From contig NZ_CP068771.1 of NCBI RefSeq assembly GCF_018336935.1, forward strand, positions 4,278,001-4,342,000: DNA of 64,000 nucleotides, written 5' to 3'. The position numbers and the translations under genes were made by a program. Shown one piece after another: positions 6,842-17,957 of this stretch. The number at the start of each line of letters is the position of its first letter. Position 1 is the first letter of the stretch. A model generated the notes under the pieces. It saw only the letters and a program-made list of their open reading frames with translations. It ran no database searches and was not told the origin of the DNA. The stretch is from Serratia plymuthica (GTDB lineage: Bacteria > Pseudomonadota > Gammaproteobacteria > Enterobacterales > Enterobacteriaceae).

Positions 6842-9004
6842 ATGAAAGAATTGAAAATAGCAACAAGCGCCGGCCTGGTCGCCACCATTGAAACGCTGCG
6901 CCAGATTGTCCGCATTGAACAGACGGACTATACCGACGTGGCTGCGGTGGTCGTGTCGGTCGATGACGTTAACGCCGGTATTTTGGCACAGCTGAAAGCC
7001 ACCGGATTCGAGATCCCTACGTTTGTTGCTGTTGAAGGGGACGAACATCTCTCCCCGGACTACCTGCCGTTTATTACCGGCGTTTTTGCCCTGGCGGGCG
7101 CCAGCAAGGCGTTCTATATGGCGCAACTGGAAGCCGCTGCGGACGCCTATGAGCAGGCGCTGCTGCCGCCGTTTTTCAAAACGCTGAAGACCTATGTGGA
7201 AATGGAAAATTCCACCTTTGCCTGCCCGGGGCATCAGGGCGGGGAGTTTTTCCGCAAGCACCCGGCCGGCCGGAAGTTTTTCGAGTTCTACGGCGAAACG
7301 CTTTTCCGTTCAGACATGTGCAACGCCGACGTCAAGTTGGGCGACCTGCTGATCCACGAAGGCTCGGCCAAGGATGCGCAAAAGCATGCGGCGCGGGTCT
7401 TCAACGCCGATAAAACCTATTTCGTGCTCAACGGCACTTCGGCGGCCAACAAGGTGGTGACCAATGCGCTGCTGACCCGCGGCGATCTGGTGCTGTTCGA
7501 TCGCAATAACCATAAATCCAACCACCACGGCGCGCTGATCCAGGCCGGGGCGACGCCGGTGTATCTGGAAACCGCGCGCAACCCGTTTGGCTTTATCGGC
7601 GGCATCGACTCGCGTTGTTTTGACGAGCGCTATCTGCGTGAGCAAATCCGCGAGGTGGCACCGGAGAAGGCGAATGAGGCGCGGCCGTTCCGCCTGGCGA
7701 TCATTCAGCTCGGTACTTACGATGGCACTATCTATAATGCGCGCCAGGTGATCGATACCATCGGCCACCTGTGCGATTACATCCTGTTTGACTCCGCTTG
7801 GGTGGGTTACGAAGGCTTTATCCCGATGCTGAAAGAGTGCTCGCCGCTGCTGCTGGAGCTGGATGAACTCGATCCGGGTATTTTCGTTACCCAGTCGGTG
7901 CATAAGCAGCAGGCCGGCTTCTCGCAGACCTCGCAGATCCACAAGAAAGACGATCACATCAAGGGCCAGAAGCGCCACTGTAACCATAAGCACCTTAACA
8001 ATGCTTTCATGTTGCACGCCTCGACCAGCCCGTTCTACCCGCTGTTTGCCGCGCTGGACGTCAACGCCAAGATGCATGCCGGGGCCGCCGGCCGCCGCAT
8101 GTGGATGGACTGCGTGAAGCTCGGCATCGAGACGCGCAAGCAACTGCTGGAACGCTGTTCGCAGCTCCGGCCGTTTATTCCGTTGCAGGTCGCGGGCAAG
8201 GACTGGCAGGATTACGATACTGATCTGATCGCCAACGACGCCCGTTTCTTCAACTTTGTGCCGGGCGAGACATGGCACGGTTTCGAAGGTTATGCGCAGG
8301 ATCAGTATCTGGTCGATCCATGCAAGCTGCTGCTGACCACGCCGGGCATCGACGCGGCCACAGGCCAATACACCGAGTTCGGCGTGCCGGCCACCATTCT
8401 GGCCAACTTCCTGCGCGAGAACGGCATAGTGCCGGAGAAATGCGATCTCAACTCGATCCTGTTCCTGCTGACCCCGGCGGAAAATCCGGCCAAGATGGAG
8501 CACCTGGTCGATATGCTGGTGCGGTTCGAGCGCTACGTGGAAGAAGACGCGCCGCTGAGCGAAGTGTTGCCGACGGTGTACCGCAAGAACGAGCAGCGCT
8601 ATCGCGGCTATACCATCCGCCAGCTGTGTCAGGAAATGCACGATCTGTACGTCAGCTTCGACGTTAAGCAGCTGCAAAAAGAGATGTTCCGCCAGAACCA
8701 TTTCCCGCAGGTGGTGATGAACCCGCAGGACGCGAACGTGGAGTTTATCCGCGACAACGTCGAGCTGGTGCCGATCGGCCAGGCCGAAGGGCGCATTGCG
8801 GCGGAAGGCGCGTTGCCGTACCCGCCGGGCGTGCTGTGCGTGGTGCCGGGCGAAGTGTGGGGCGGAGCCGTGCAGCGTTACTTCCTGGCGCTGGAAGACG
8901 GCATCAACCGTCTGCCGGGCTTCTCACCGGAGCTGCAGGGCGTGTATATCGAGAAAAAGGATCACGGCTGGAAACGCATCTTCGGCTATATGATCAAGCA
9001 ATAA
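6842..9004 (+). CDS. speC: Ornithine decarboxylase
   Basis: 720 residues, fold-type I PLP enzyme turning ornithine into putrescine, the first step to spermidine. There is an N-terminal wing domain (to ~105) and a PLP domain with the lysine in SVHKQQAGFSQ binding the cofactor. The CPGHQGGEFF motif and C-terminal PYPPGVLCVVPGE segment are typical. Sequence features are intermediate between E. coli SpeC (711) and SpeF (732). No potE follows, and the position between tRNA-Phe and the mltC cluster is that of speC in E. coli, so speC is preferred. The ATG at 6842 gives the family N-terminus (MKELKIA). Together with speDE at 55471-57155 it supplies polyamine synthesis. Confidence 0.92.
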   Translation: MKELKIATSAGLVATIETLRQIVRIEQTDYTDVAAVVVSVDDVNAGILAQLKATGFEIPTFVAVEGDEHLSPDYLPFITGVFALAGASKAFYMAQLEAAADAYEQALLPPFFKTLKTYVEMENSTFACPGHQGGEFFRKHPAGRKFFEFYGETLFRSDMCNADVKLGDLLIHEGSAKDAQKHAARVFNADKTYFVLNGTSAANKVVTNALLTRGDLVLFDRNNHKSNHHGALIQAGATPVYLETARNPFGFIGGIDSRCFDERYLREQIREVAPEKANEARPFRLAIIQLGTYDGTIYNARQVIDTIGHLCDYILFDSAWVGYEGFIPMLKECSPLLLELDELDPGIFVTQSVHKQQAGFSQTSQIHKKDDHIKGQKRHCNHKHLNNAFMLHASTSPFYPLFAALDVNAKMHAGAAGRRMWMDCVKLGIETRKQLLERCSQLRPFIPLQVAGKDWQDYDTDLIANDARFFNFVPGETWHGFEGYAQDQYLVDPCKLLLTTPGIDAATGQYTEFGVPATILANFLRENGIVPEKCDLNSILFLLTPAENPAKMEHLVDMLVRFERYVEEDAPLSEVLPTVYRKNEQRYRGYTIRQLCQEMHDLYVSFDVKQLQKEMFRQNHFPQVVMNPQDANVEFIRDNVELVPIGQAEGRIAAEGALPYPPGVLCVVPGEVWGGAVQRYFLALEDGINRLPGFSPELQGVYIEKKDHGWKRIFGYMIKQ

Positions 9005-9014
9005 CCGCGCCTCG

Positions 9015-9042
9015 GGCCTCTTTGCCGCCATTAAGAGAGGCC
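9015..9042. terminator. Hairpin between convergent speC and prpR
   Basis: GGCCTCT (9015-9021) pairs with AGAGGCC (9036-9042) around a 14-base loop. It overlaps the prpR stop codon and lies 10 bp after speC. No long U-tract follows in either direction, so strength is uncertain. Confidence 0.45.
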
Positions 9043-10650
9043 TGTTTCCCGCAGGCGCCGCCACAGCGTGGTGCGGCTGATGCCGAGATACTGCGCTGTC
9101 GCGGCGCGATCGCCATTAAATTGCGCCAGAGCGGCCTGAACGTCTGATATGACGGGCGCAGGCGGCTCGGGCGATAACCCGGCGCAAACCAGCTCCGGCA
9201 GCCAGCCGCAGAGCTTCTGTTCACTCAATGCCTCAGAGGGTTCGGCGCTTAAAAACAGCGCCAGCCGCTGCATCATGTTACGCAACTCGCGAATATTCCC
9301 GGGCCAGCTATAGCCCTGCAACCGTTGCCGGCAGGAAGCAATGCCCTGCATCCAGGTGGCGGTAAGCGGCACGCTCAGCTCCGCCAGCGCCTGTTTCAGA
9401 TACCACTGGGCCAGTTCCATCACATCCTGCTCTCGCTCGCGCAGCGCGGGCAGGCTCAGGCGCAGCGTATTGAGCCGATAAAACAGATCGGGGCGAAACT
9501 CGCTGCGGCTCACCGCGTTTTCCAGGCGGCAGTGGGTGGCGCTGATAATGCGCACCGTCACCGGGATAGGGCGCTGCCCGCCAACCCGGGTGATTTCTTT
9601 TTCTTCCAGCACGCGCAGCAAGCGGCTCTGCAGCGGCAGCGGCATTTCACCGATCTCATCGAGAAACAACGTGCCCCCATCGGCCGTTTCAAACAGGCCG
9701 GCGCGCCCGCCGCGGCGGGAGCCGGTAAACGCCCCCTCTTCATAACCGAATAACTCCGCCTCCAGCAGCGATTCGGCAATGGCACCGCAGTTGATGGCAA
9801 CGAACGGAGCCGCCGCACGGCGGGAAAAGTATTCCTGATGAATCGCCTGGGCGGCCAACTCTTTACCGGTGCCGGTTTCCCCCTGGATAAGCACCGCTGC
9901 GGATGAGCGGCCATAAAGCGCGATCGTGCGGCGAACGTTCTCCATCATTGGCGAATCGCCGCGCAGGTGGTTTATCCCATAACGCGCGCGCAGGGTTTCG
10001 CGGCCGGAGGAGGGCTTGCGCGGTTGGGCCGCGCCTTGCAGGGAGCGCGTCCTGCTCAGCGCTTCGTGAAAGGCCTGGCGCACCGTGGCGGTCGAATAGA
10101 TGAGCACGCCCGCAAGCGCCGCTTCCTGAGCCAGATCGGTAATCAGGCCGGCGCCGACCACCGCCTGAACGCCTTTCGCTTTTAATTCATTGAGTTGCTC
10201 GCGCGCTTCTTCTTTGGTGACGTAGCTGCGCTGTTCCAGTTGCAAATCAAACGCGTGCTGAAATTCCAGCAGCTCCGGCAGCGTTTTTTTATAGGTAATG
10301 ATGCCTACTGACGAGGCCATGCGGCGCGCCTTGGCCAATGCCTGAAGGATGTCAAAGCCGCCCGGTTTGATCAGCACCACCGGCACGGAAAGGTGGCTTT
10401 TCAAATAGGCGCCGTTGGAGCCTGCGGCAATGATGACGTCGCAGCGCTCGGTGAGTAATTTTTGGCGGATATGCTGCACGGCTTTTTCAAAGCCCAGTTG
10501 AATGGGCGTGATGCTTGCCAGGCTGTCGAATTCCAGGCTGATGTCGCGCAGCAAGTCAAACAGGCGCGTGACGGAGACGATCCAGATGGCAGGCTTGTCG
10601 CCGGTGCCGCCCGGTAGAGCTGAAGGGTAAGCCATAGGATCAGTACGCAT
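9031..10650 (-). CDS. prpR: Sigma-54-dependent activator of the propionate operon
   Basis: 539 residues. An N-terminal PrpR sensor domain (to ~200), which in the family binds 2-methylcitrate, is followed by the AAA+ sigma-54 interaction domain with Walker A GETGTGKE and the loop GAFTGS. A C-terminal Fis-type helix-turn-helix ends the protein ([20 protein letters not shown]). E. coli PrpR also has GAFTGS, so that is normal. It is divergent from prpBCD, with paired palindromes and a -24/-12 promoter in between. Start may be the ATG at 10650 or, by family length, 10635; neither has a clear ribosome binding site. Confidence 0.95.
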   Translation of the reverse strand: MRTDPMAYPSALPGGTGDKPAIWIVSVTRLFDLLRDISLEFDSLASITPIQLGFEKAVQHIRQKLLTERCDVIIAAGSNGAYLKSHLSVPVVLIKPGGFDILQALAKARRMASSVGIITYKKTLPELLEFQHAFDLQLEQRSYVTKEEAREQLNELKAKGVQAVVGAGLITDLAQEAALAGVLIYSTATVRQAFHEALSRTRSLQGAAQPRKPSSGRETLRARYGINHLRGDSPMMENVRRTIALYGRSSAAVLIQGETGTGKELAAQAIHQEYFSRRAAAPFVAINCGAIAESLLEAELFGYEEGAFTGSRRGGRAGLFETADGGTLFLDEIGEMPLPLQSRLLRVLEEKEITRVGGQRPIPVTVRIISATHCRLENAVSRSEFRPDLFYRLNTLRLSLPALREREQDVMELAQWYLKQALAELSVPLTATWMQGIASCRQRLQGYSWPGNIRELRNMMQRLALFLSAEPSEALSEQKLCGWLPELVCAGLSPEPPAPVISDVQAALAQFNGDRAATAQYLGISRTTLWRRLRETGLS

Positions 10651-10706
10651 GCGGAAACATAGCTATTGTTGTAGGCGTGTTTCACGCATGTTTCAAGCCG
10701 GGAACG

Positions 10707-10726
10707 TGAAACGTTTCATGAAACGT
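10707..10726. promoter_or_regulatory. Overlapping palindromes in the prpR-prpB gap, probable PrpR sites
   Basis: TGAAACGTTTCA (10707-10718) and ACGTTTCATGAAACGT (10711-10726) are both perfect palindromes that share bases. They lie about 105 bp upstream of the sigma-54 promoter, the usual distance for an enhancer-binding activator, and about 60-75 bp ahead of the prpR start, so they could also serve autoregulation. Confidence 0.55.
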
Positions 10727-10829
10727 TAACCGGGGCGCATTTTTTGAGACGGCGGCCTGGCTCAGCGATAAGGTTTTTTATCTCATTGATTAACATTGTT
10801 TTTTCATGTTTCCGATTTTAAGCCAGGGT

Positions 10830-10845
10830 TGGTACGCCCCTTGCT
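10830..10845 (+). promoter_or_regulatory. Sigma-54 (-24/-12) promoter of prpBCD
   Basis: TGGTACG-N4-TTGCT matches the consensus TGGCACG-N4-TTGCW at all but one position, with the invariant GG at 10831-10832 and GC at 10843-10844. It lies 49 bp before the prpB start and fits control by PrpR. Confidence 0.85.
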
Positions 10846-10893
10846 TTATGGCCGATACCTGAAAATAACAGCTGTCTGCAAAAGGATAAGCCT

Positions 10894-11784
10894 ATGACAT
10901 TCCCCTCTCCGGGCCAGGCCTTTCGTGCCGCATTAGGTAAAGAAAGCCCGTTGCAAATTGTCGGGACCATCAATGCAAACCATGCGCTGCTGGCGCAACG
11001 CGCCGGTTTTCAAGCCATCTATCTTTCCGGCGGCGGCGTGGCGGCCGGCTCTCTGGGGCTGCCCGATTTAGGCATCTCCACGCTTGATGATGTGCTGACC
11101 GATGTGCGGCGGATAACCGACGTTTGCCCGTTGCCGCTGTTGGTTGACGCGGACATTGGATTCGGCGCTTCGGCCTTCAACGTGGCGCGCACCGTGAAGG
11201 CCATCGGCAAAGCCGGCGCGGCGGCGCTGCATATCGAAGATCAGGTTGGCGCCAAGCGTTGCGGGCACCGGCCAAATAAGGCCATTGTTTCTACGGCGGA
11301 GATGGTCGATCGCATCAAGGCGGCGGTGGATGCCCGCACCGATCCCAATTTTGTCATCATGGCGCGCACCGATGCGCTGGCCGTGGAAGGGATAGAGGCG
11401 GCGCTCGATCGCGCCCGGGCCTACATCGCAGCCGGGGCGGATATGCTGTTTCCCGAGGCGGTGACCGAGCTGGAGATCTACCGTCGATTCGCCGGCGCGG
11501 TGCAGGTGCCCATTTTGGCCAATATCACCGAGTTCGGCGCGACGCCGCTGTTCACTACTGAAGAATTGAAAAGCGCGCATGTTGCGATGGCGCTCTATCC
11601 TTTATCTGCATTCCGCGCCATGAATCGTGCGGCGGAAAATGTTTATCAGGTTCTGCGCCGGGAAGGCACGCAAAAAAACGTCATCGACCAAATGCAAACT
11701 CGTCACGAGCTTTACGAGAGCATTGGTTACTACCAGTTCGAAGAGAAATTGGATGCCTTGTTTGCCCGCGAACGCGGCGAATAA
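10894..11784 (+). CDS. prpB: 2-methylisocitrate lyase
   Basis: 296 residues, isocitrate lyase/PEP mutase superfamily. It splits 2-methylisocitrate into pyruvate and succinate, the last step of propionate breakdown. Visible are the substrate-loop signature KRCGHRPNK with the catalytic Cys, the metal-binding DADIGFG and HIEDQ segments, and [18 protein letters not shown] supplies the ribosome binding site. It is the first gene behind the sigma-54 promoter, with prpC starting 32 bp downstream. Confidence 0.96.
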   Translation: MTFPSPGQAFRAALGKESPLQIVGTINANHALLAQRAGFQAIYLSGGGVAAGSLGLPDLGISTLDDVLTDVRRITDVCPLPLLVDADIGFGASAFNVARTVKAIGKAGAAALHIEDQVGAKRCGHRPNKAIVSTAEMVDRIKAAVDARTDPNFVIMARTDALAVEGIEAALDRARAYIAAGADMLFPEAVTELEIYRRFAGAVQVPILANITEFGATPLFTTEELKSAHVAMALYPLSAFRAMNRAAENVYQVLRREGTQKNVIDQMQTRHELYESIGYYQFEEKLDALFARERGE

Positions 11785-11816
11785 GGTTTCTTCGCCAATA
11801 TCACAGAGAGGCTGAC

Positions 11817-12983
11817 ATGGCAGATACGACGCCCCAACAGACACCGTCAGGCAATAAACCGAAAAAATCCGTTGCCTTATCCGGCGTGGTCGCGGGCAAT
11901 ACCGCGCTCTGTACCGTGGGCAGAAACGGCAACGATTTGCACTACCGCGGTTATGACATTCTCGAGCTGGCGCATTATTGTGAATTTGAAGAGGTGGCTT
12001 ATTTGCTGATCCACGGCAAATTGCCCACCCGGCAGGAGCTGGACGCTTATAAGGTCAAGCTGAAAGCGCTGCGCGACGTGCCGATGAACGTTAAAACGGT
12101 GCTGGAAGCGCTGCCCGCCGCCTCGCACCCCATGGACGTCATGCGTACCGGCGTATCCGCATTGGGCTGCGTGTTACCGGAGAAAGAGGCGCATGGCACC
12201 CCGGGCGCCCGCGATATTGCCGACAAACTCCTGGCCTCGCTCGGTTCCATGCTGTTGTACTGGTATCACTATAGCCACAACGGCAAACGCATCGAGACGG
12301 AAACCGATGACGACTCGATTGGCGGCCATTTCCTCCATTTGCTGCATGGCGCCAGGCCCACGGAAAGCTGGGAAAAGGCGATGCACGCCTCGCTGGTGCT
12401 CTACGCCGAACATGAGTTCAACGCTTCTACCTTTACCGGTCGGGTCATTGCCGGCACCGGTTCGGACATTTATTCGGCGATTGCCGGCGCCATTGGCGCG
12501 CTGCGCGGCCCTAAACACGGTGGCGCCAATGAAGTCTCTCTGGAAATCCAGCAGCGTTATGAAACGCCGGAAGAGGCGGAGACCGATATCCGCAGACGCA
12601 TCGAAAACAAAGAGGTGATCATTGGTTTTGGCCACCCGGTGTATACCATCGCCGATCCCCGCCATCAGGTCATCAAACGCATTGCACATCAGCTGGCGCA
12701 GGAAGCGGGGCAGCCGAAGTTGTTCAATATCGCCGACCGATTGGAGAGCGTGCTGTGGGAAAGCAAAAAAATGTTCCCTAACCTCGATTGGTTCTCGGCG
12801 GTTTCTTACAACATGATGGGCGTGCCCGCTGAAATGTTCACGCCGCTGTTTGTCATCGCCCGCGTTACCGGTTGGTCGGCGCATATTATTGAGCAGCGCC
12901 TCGACAACAAGATTATCCGGCCTGCGGCGGCCTATATCGGCCCGCAGGACCGCGCTTTTGTGCCCGTCGATCAGCGTCAATAA
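11817..12983 (+). CDS. prpC: 2-methylcitrate synthase
   Basis: 388 residues, citrate synthase family, condensing propionyl-CoA with oxaloacetate. Catalytic segments seen are the His in GPKHGGANE, the His in [13 protein letters not shown] and the Asp region near [11 protein letters not shown]. Length and the N-terminal GNTALCTVG match PrpC rather than GltA. It is preceded by AGAGAGG. Second gene of prpBCD. Confidence 0.96.
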   Translation: MADTTPQQTPSGNKPKKSVALSGVVAGNTALCTVGRNGNDLHYRGYDILELAHYCEFEEVAYLLIHGKLPTRQELDAYKVKLKALRDVPMNVKTVLEALPAASHPMDVMRTGVSALGCVLPEKEAHGTPGARDIADKLLASLGSMLLYWYHYSHNGKRIETETDDDSIGGHFLHLLHGARPTESWEKAMHASLVLYAEHEFNASTFTGRVIAGTGSDIYSAIAGAIGALRGPKHGGANEVSLEIQQRYETPEEAETDIRRRIENKEVIIGFGHPVYTIADPRHQVIKRIAHQLAQEAGQPKLFNIADRLESVLWESKKMFPNLDWFSAVSYNMMGVPAEMFTPLFVIARVTGWSAHIIEQRLDNKIIRPAAAYIGPQDRAFVPVDQRQ

Positions 12984-13040
12984 ACCGGCGGCCGCATGGC
13001 GCCGCATTTGCCAATAATCATAAAACAGGAAGATAGCCTT

Positions 13041-14492
13041 ATGTCCGCCTCCGTGCTCAATATCCGTCCGGATTTCGATCGTGAAATGGTCGACATTGTT
13101 GATTATGTTATGAATTATGAGATTTCATCGGCACTGGCGTATGAAACCGCGCACTATTGCTTTCTCGATACGCTGGGATGTGGCCTGGAAGCGCTGCAAT
13201 ATCCGGCCTGCAGGAAGTTGCTCGGGCCGATAGTGCCGGGCACCCAGGTGCCTCACGGCGCACGGGTGCCGGGGACGCAGTTTCAGCTCGATCCGGTGCA
13301 GGCGGCCTTCAATATTGGCACCATGATCCGCTGGCTCGATTTTAACGATACCTGGCTGGCGGCCGAGTGGGGGCACCCTTCGGATAATCTGGGCGGGGTC
13401 CTGGCGGTGGCGGACTGGCTGTCGCGCAATGCGGTGGCCGGTGGAAAAGCGCCGCTGACGATCGGGCAAGTGCTTGGCGGCATGATCAAGGCTCATGAAA
13501 TTCAGGGCTGCATTGCGCTGGAGAACGCCTTTAACCGCGTCGGCCTGGATCACGTTTTGCTGGTGAAAGTCGCATCCACGGCGGTGGTGGCAGAGATGTT
13601 GGGGTTGTCCCGCGACGAAATCCTCAACGCCGTCTCGCTGGCCTGGGTGGATGGCCAGGCGCTGCGTACCTACCGCCATTCACCCAATACCGGCACGCGC
13701 AAGTCCTGGGCCGCCGGCGACGCCACCTCACGCGCAGTGCGGCTGGCGCTGATGGCGCAAACCGGTGAGATGGGTTACCCCTCGGCGCTCAGCGCCAGGA
13801 CCTGGGGATTTTGCGACGTGCTGTTCAAGGGTGAACCGCTGCGCTTTCAGCGCCCCTATGGCTCTTACGTGATGGAAAACGTGCTGTTCAAGGTAGCTTT
13901 CCCGGCGGAGTTCCACGCCCAGACGGCGGTAGAAGCCGCAATGACGCTGCATCAACGGATGTCGGCGGCAGGCAAGAGCGCAGCGGATATCGGCAAAGTG
14001 AGCATTCGCACTCATGAAGCCTGCATCCGCATTATCGATAAGCAGGGGCCGCTTGATAACCCGGCGGATCGCGATCACTGCATTCAGTACATGGTGGCCA
14101 TCGCGCTGCTGTTCGGGCGCCTGACCGCTACCGATTACGAAGACAATATCGCGCAGGATCAACGCATCGACAGCTTGCGCGCCAAGATCGGCTGTGTGGA
14201 AGATCCCGCGTTTACCGCCGACTACCACGATCCCGAGAAGCGTTCTATTGCCAACGCCATTACGCTGGAATTTAGCGACGGCAGCCGCTTCGAGGAGGTC
14301 GAGGTGCAATACCCGATCGGGCATGCCCGCCGCCGCCAGGACGGTATCCCTTTGCTGATTGAAAAATTCACCGCTAACCTGGGGCGCCAGTTTCCGCTCC
14401 GGCAGCAGCAGCGGATTTTGGCTATCTCTTTGGATCGGCAGCGTTTAGAGCAGATGCCGGTGCATGAATACCTCGATCTGTACGTGATTTAA
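13041..14492 (+). CDS. prpD: 2-methylcitrate dehydratase
   Basis: 483 residues, identical in length to E. coli PrpD and of the MmgE/PrpD family. It is an iron-sulfur-independent dehydratase making 2-methyl-cis-aconitate from 2-methylcitrate. The ATG at 13041 follows AGGAAG and gives the family start ([15 protein letters not shown]); an upstream in-frame codon at 12996 lacks a site. It is the last gene of the operon. prpE, which activates propionate in E. coli, does not follow: the next gene is mltC on the other strand. Another acyl-CoA synthetase, such as Acs, would have to supply propionyl-CoA. Confidence 0.96.
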   Translation: MSASVLNIRPDFDREMVDIVDYVMNYEISSALAYETAHYCFLDTLGCGLEALQYPACRKLLGPIVPGTQVPHGARVPGTQFQLDPVQAAFNIGTMIRWLDFNDTWLAAEWGHPSDNLGGVLAVADWLSRNAVAGGKAPLTIGQVLGGMIKAHEIQGCIALENAFNRVGLDHVLLVKVASTAVVAEMLGLSRDEILNAVSLAWVDGQALRTYRHSPNTGTRKSWAAGDATSRAVRLALMAQTGEMGYPSALSARTWGFCDVLFKGEPLRFQRPYGSYVMENVLFKVAFPAEFHAQTAVEAAMTLHQRMSAAGKSAADIGKVSIRTHEACIRIIDKQGPLDNPADRDHCIQYMVAIALLFGRLTATDYEDNIAQDQRIDSLRAKIGCVEDPAFTADYHDPEKRSIANAITLEFSDGSRFEEVEVQYPIGHARRRQDGIPLLIEKFTANLGRQFPLRQQQRILAISLDRQRLEQMPVHEYLDLYVI

Positions 14493-14517
14493 ACGCCGCA
14501 TCTACAGCGATAAGCCG

Positions 14518-14545
14518 AAAAAAGGGCCGGTTTTTATGCCGGCCC
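14518..14545. terminator. Terminator between convergent prpD and mltC
   Basis: GGGCCGG (14524-14530) pairs with CCGGCCC (14539-14545). On the minus strand it is followed by six U, making it a good terminator for mltC. On the plus strand the tail is weak. Confidence 0.75.
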
Positions 14546-14568
14546 TGGGTATTTTCCGCCTGAGCGCA

Positions 14569-15645
14569 TTACCTTCTGCGATAGCTCTTCTGCGCGTTGT
14601 TCACCTTCACCAGATAACGGCGTGACTCGCCGGCCGGGTGTTTGGTGGTCAGCGTCTGGTAAATGTCACCCGGCTGCATGCCGTTGATGATACTCACCGC
14701 GCGGGTTCTGTCGCTGGAGAACACTCGCAACACGCTGCCTGCGCCGCCGTTATAGGCGGTGATCACCGCATAGCGGCGTGAGGTCGGGTTCTGAATGCCG
14801 GCCAGGTAGTTGTTTTGCAGGATCGCCAGATAAGCGGTGCCGGTGTCGATGTTGTTCTCCGGATCGAACAGGTAGCTGCGGCTTGGCGTGCCCCATTTCC
14901 CGCGCATCTGGAACACGTCTTTACCGGCGGTATGCTGCACAACCTGCATCAGGCCGAGCGCATCCGAACCGCTTACCGCATACGGGTTAAAGCTGGATTC
15001 GGTCTGCATGATCGCCAGGATCAGCGACTCTTCCACCCCGTATTTCTCCGATGCCTTGCGTACCATCGGCAGGTATTTGTGCGCACGCTGATCCAGGTGG
15101 TTTGGCACCAGCTGAATGGTGACCGAGTAAATCACGTGCAGGCCGGAGGTGCGCTTTTGCAGCTTGGTTTGCAGCAGATAGTCGGCAAAGTGCGCCGCAC
15201 GCCATTCCCAACGGATCGGCGCGCCTTTGTTATCCAGCACCTGGCCATACAGGAACGGCTCTTTACTGATCTGGATATCGTTGACGTCGGAATAGAGGTC
15301 GATCGAACCCGGATCGTCCCCCATCAGCAGGGTGCTGATGATCGCCTGGCGCAGGTGAGCGGCGGGATCGGTGGTGGCGATGGTTTCAATGGTTATCGCG
15401 CCGGAATCAAAGTTGATGTGGCTACGGGTTTCATACTGATCGGTATATTTAACGTAATCTTTTGGCCCGGCGATCAGAACTTCGTTCAGACCCCAGATAT
15501 TCTCGATGTTGTGGGCAAACTGGCCCATCAGGATCTCGAAACCGTTGGTGTCTTTGACCCAGGCTTCGTTGACTTCGTCGGTTTTCTTGCCGGAACAGGA
15601 AATCAGCAATGGCGCTATCACTAGCAAAGCTAAAATTTTCTTCAT
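14569..15645 (-). CDS. mltC: Membrane-bound lytic murein transglycosylase C
   Basis: 358 residues, an outer-membrane lipoprotein cleaving the glycan strands of peptidoglycan to 1,6-anhydro products. A short signal ends in the lipobox LLISC with Cys17. The SLT domain starts near 195, with the catalytic Glu216 in [12 protein letters not shown] and GLMQVV plus AYNGGAGSV further on. It forms a leftward cluster mutY-yggX-mltC as in E. coli, where nupG and speC follow; here the prp block occupies that place. Confidence 0.96.
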   Translation of the reverse strand: MKKILALLVIAPLLISCSGKKTDEVNEAWVKDTNGFEILMGQFAHNIENIWGLNEVLIAGPKDYVKYTDQYETRSHINFDSGAITIETIATTDPAAHLRQAIISTLLMGDDPGSIDLYSDVNDIQISKEPFLYGQVLDNKGAPIRWEWRAAHFADYLLQTKLQKRTSGLHVIYSVTIQLVPNHLDQRAHKYLPMVRKASEKYGVEESLILAIMQTESSFNPYAVSGSDALGLMQVVQHTAGKDVFQMRGKWGTPSRSYLFDPENNIDTGTAYLAILQNNYLAGIQNPTSRRYAVITAYNGGAGSVLRVFSSDRTRAVSIINGMQPGDIYQTLTTKHPAGESRRYLVKVNNAQKSYRRR

Positions 15646-15699
15646 CTTAAAGCCGTATACGAGAAGTTTTGGAAGGGCCAGCGCCTGGCCCCAACAGCA

Positions 15700-15972
15700 T
15701 TATTCGCTTGGTGGCGTATAGCCTTCGATATGGACGTCGTGCCCTTCGAACAGGAATTTGACCATTTCGGCTTCCAGCAGTTTGCGGTCATCCACGTTCA
15801 TCATGTTCAGCTTTTTCTCGTTGATCAGCATGGTCTGTTTTTTCATCCATTCGGCCCAGGCCTCTTTCGAGATCTCGTTATAGATGCGTTTGCCGATGTC
15901 CCCTGGATAAAGCTGGAAGTCCTGCCCTTCGGCATCGCGCTGCAAGAAGGTACAAAAAATGGTTCTGCTCAT
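15700..15972 (-). CDS. yggX: Fe(2+)-trafficking / oxidative damage protection protein
   Basis: 90 residues, full length for the YggX family, with the conserved MSRTIFC start holding the single functional Cys7, followed by [13 protein letters not shown] and [12 protein letters not shown]. It is linked to repair of iron-sulfur clusters and resistance to superoxide. It lies 24 bp after mutY, whose product carries a 4Fe-4S cluster, and 54 bp before mltC. Confidence 0.96.
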   Translation of the reverse strand: MSRTIFCTFLQRDAEGQDFQLYPGDIGKRIYNEISKEAWAEWMKKQTMLINEKKLNMMNVDDRKLLEAEMVKFLFEGHDVHIEGYTPPSE

Positions 15973-15996
15973 GCTAATTCCTCATTATTTAGGGTA

Positions 15997-17058
15997 TTAA
16001 CCCTGTTGGAGCGGGGAGTGTTTTGCCAACTGTTGCAACAGGCGGTCAACCGGCGCCGCCAGCCCGACGGCGGGCGGTTGCGCCAGGTTATACCAGAGAC
16101 CGACCCCCTCATCCATACTGCCGCCCGCCGCGTTCATTTCCAGCCACATTGGCACGATATCGAGATGGAAATGGCTGAAAGTATGGCGAAATGCGGTCAA
16201 CTGCTCCAGGCGATTGCCTTTCAGACCGCGCTGTTGCAGCCAGAGTTCCATCTCTTCGCGTTCGCTGAACTGCGGGAAGCAAAACAGCCCGCCCCACAGC
16301 CCGACGGCCGGGCGCTGTTCCAGCCACGCCCGCTCGCCGCTTTGCAGCAATAAGAAGTAGGCGGTTTTTTCCGGCAGCGTCTGCTTAGGTTTTTTACCGG
16401 GGTATTTTGCCCAACTGTGGTTAGCGTAAGCGATGCAGCCGGTATTAAGGGGGCACAGCTCGCATTTGGGTTTGGAGCGGGTGCACACCATCGCGCCCAG
16501 ATCCATCATCGCCTGATTGAACTGGCCGACGCCCTGGGCCGGGGTGACGTCTTCACTGATCCGCCACAGGCGGTTCTCTACGTCTTTTTTGCCCGGCCAG
16601 CCCTCAACCGCATAGCAGCGGGCCAGCACGCGCTTCACGTTGCCGTCGAGGATCGGATAGTGTTGACCGAGCGCCAGCGACAGCACCGCACCGGCGGTTG
16701 AGCGGCCGATGCCGGGCAGGGCGGCGATTTCTTCAAAGGTTGTCGGGAACTCGCCGCCGTGCTGTGCGACAATGGTCTGCGCCGCCTTATGCAGGTTGCG
16801 CGCGCGAGCGTAGTAACCCAGGCCGGTCCACAGGTGCAGCACTTCGTCCAGCGGCGCTTCTGCCAATGCGCGTACGTTGGGAAAGCGCGCCATAAAACGC
16901 TGAAAGTAAGGAATAACGGTGGCAACCTGAGTTTGTTGCAACATGACCTCGGAGAGCCATACTTGATAGGCGGTCTTATCAAGCTGCCACGGCAGGGTTT
17001 TACGGCCGTAACGCTGGTACCAGTCAAGCACCACCTGTGCGAACTGTTGTGCTTGCAT
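15997..17058 (-). CDS. mutY: Adenine DNA glycosylase
   Basis: 353 residues. It removes adenine mispaired with 8-oxoguanine. The N-terminal HhH-GPD domain shows [10 protein letters not shown] with the catalytic Glu and [10 protein letters not shown] plus [10 protein letters not shown] with the catalytic Asp. A 4Fe-4S cluster is bound by [17 protein letters not shown] (spacing 6-2-5), and a C-terminal NUDIX-like domain recognises 8-oxoG. The start [10 protein letters not shown] at 17058 matches the family; an adjacent ATG at 17061 and a longer open frame to 17193 are not supported. Confidence 0.95.
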   Translation of the reverse strand: MQAQQFAQVVLDWYQRYGRKTLPWQLDKTAYQVWLSEVMLQQTQVATVIPYFQRFMARFPNVRALAEAPLDEVLHLWTGLGYYARARNLHKAAQTIVAQHGGEFPTTFEEIAALPGIGRSTAGAVLSLALGQHYPILDGNVKRVLARCYAVEGWPGKKDVENRLWRISEDVTPAQGVGQFNQAMMDLGAMVCTRSKPKCELCPLNTGCIAYANHSWAKYPGKKPKQTLPEKTAYFLLLQSGERAWLEQRPAVGLWGGLFCFPQFSEREEMELWLQQRGLKGNRLEQLTAFRHTFSHFHLDIVPMWLEMNAAGGSMDEGVGLWYNLAQPPAVGLAAPVDRLLQQLAKHSPLQQG

Positions 17059-17237
17059 CATAAGCAGATTCGATATCCGGCAGAAAATGAAGCGAGATTG
17101 CAGCATAGAGTCATGTTGCTGTAAACCGGAACTTTCCGACGTCGCACGGCAGGTATCAAGATGAACACTTGCTAAACCAAGGTATCTTTGCATAATGCGC
17201 GTTTCCCTAATTGGCAGCCAAACAGACAGAAAGCACT

Positions 17238-17957
17238 ATGATTAATGACGTCATCTCCCCGGAATTTGATGAGAACGGCCGCGCGATGCGCCGTATCCGC
17301 AGTTTTGTCCGCCGCCAGGGGCGGTTGACCAAAGGCCAGCAGCACGCGCTGGACAACTATTGGCCGGTGATGGGCGTGGAGTATCAGGCTGAACCTGTCG
17401 ATATCGCCGCACTGTTCGGGCGCGACGCGCCGACCGTGCTGGAGATCGGTTTTGGCATGGGCGCCTCGCTGGTGACCATGGCGAGCAACAATCCGCAGCA
17501 GAACTTCCTGGGGATTGAGGTGCATTCGCCGGGCGTGGGCGCTTGCCTGGCTGACGCCACTGAAGCGGAATTGAGCAACCTGCGCGTGATGTGTCACGAT
17601 GCGGTTGAGGTGCTGGAGAATATGATCCCGGACGGGTCGCTGGACATGGTGCAGCTGTTTTTCCCCGATCCGTGGCACAAAGCGCGCCACAACAAACGCC
17701 GCATCGTACAGACGCCGTTTGTTGAACTGGTGCGACGCAAACTGAAAGTCGGCGGCGTGTTCCATATGGCCACCGACTGGCAACCTTATGCAGAACATAT
17801 GTTAGAGGTTATGAACGGGATCTCAGGCTACCGTAATCTTTCCAGCGATAATGATTACGTGCCGCGTCCGGATTCACGCCCGCTGACAAAATTTGAATTA
17901 CGCGGCCAGCGTCTGGGACATGGCGTTTGGGATTTGATGTTTGAGAGGAAAGAATAA
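17238..17957 (+). CDS. trmB: tRNA (guanine-46-N7)-methyltransferase
   Basis: 239 residues, the same length as E. coli TrmB. The SAM-binding motif [11 protein letters not shown] lies near 70, and the family signature [15 protein letters not shown] near 145 includes the catalytic Asp. The ATG at 17238 begins [14 protein letters not shown] as in the family; the in-frame codon at 17211 would add nine atypical residues. It is divergent from mutY and overlaps yggL by one base. Confidence 0.96.
   Translation: MINDVISPEFDENGRAMRRIRSFVRRQGRLTKGQQHALDNYWPVMGVEYQAEPVDIAALFGRDAPTVLEIGFGMGASLVTMASNNPQQNFLGIEVHSPGVGACLADATEAELSNLRVMCHDAVEVLENMIPDGSLDMVQLFFPDPWHKARHNKRRIVQTPFVELVRRKLKVGGVFHMATDWQPYAEHMLEVMNGISGYRNLSSDNDYVPRPDSRPLTKFELRGQRLGHGVWDLMFERKE

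Noticed and set aside
7310..8701. A 463-codon open frame antisense to speC
   Set aside because: High-GC codon bias produces long antisense frames; the speC strand encodes a conserved enzyme over its full length and the antisense product resembles nothing.
9031..10650. PrpR loop reads GAFTGS in place of the canonical GAFTGA
   Set aside because: From memory E. coli PrpR has the same GAFTGS, so it is a family feature and not a defect.
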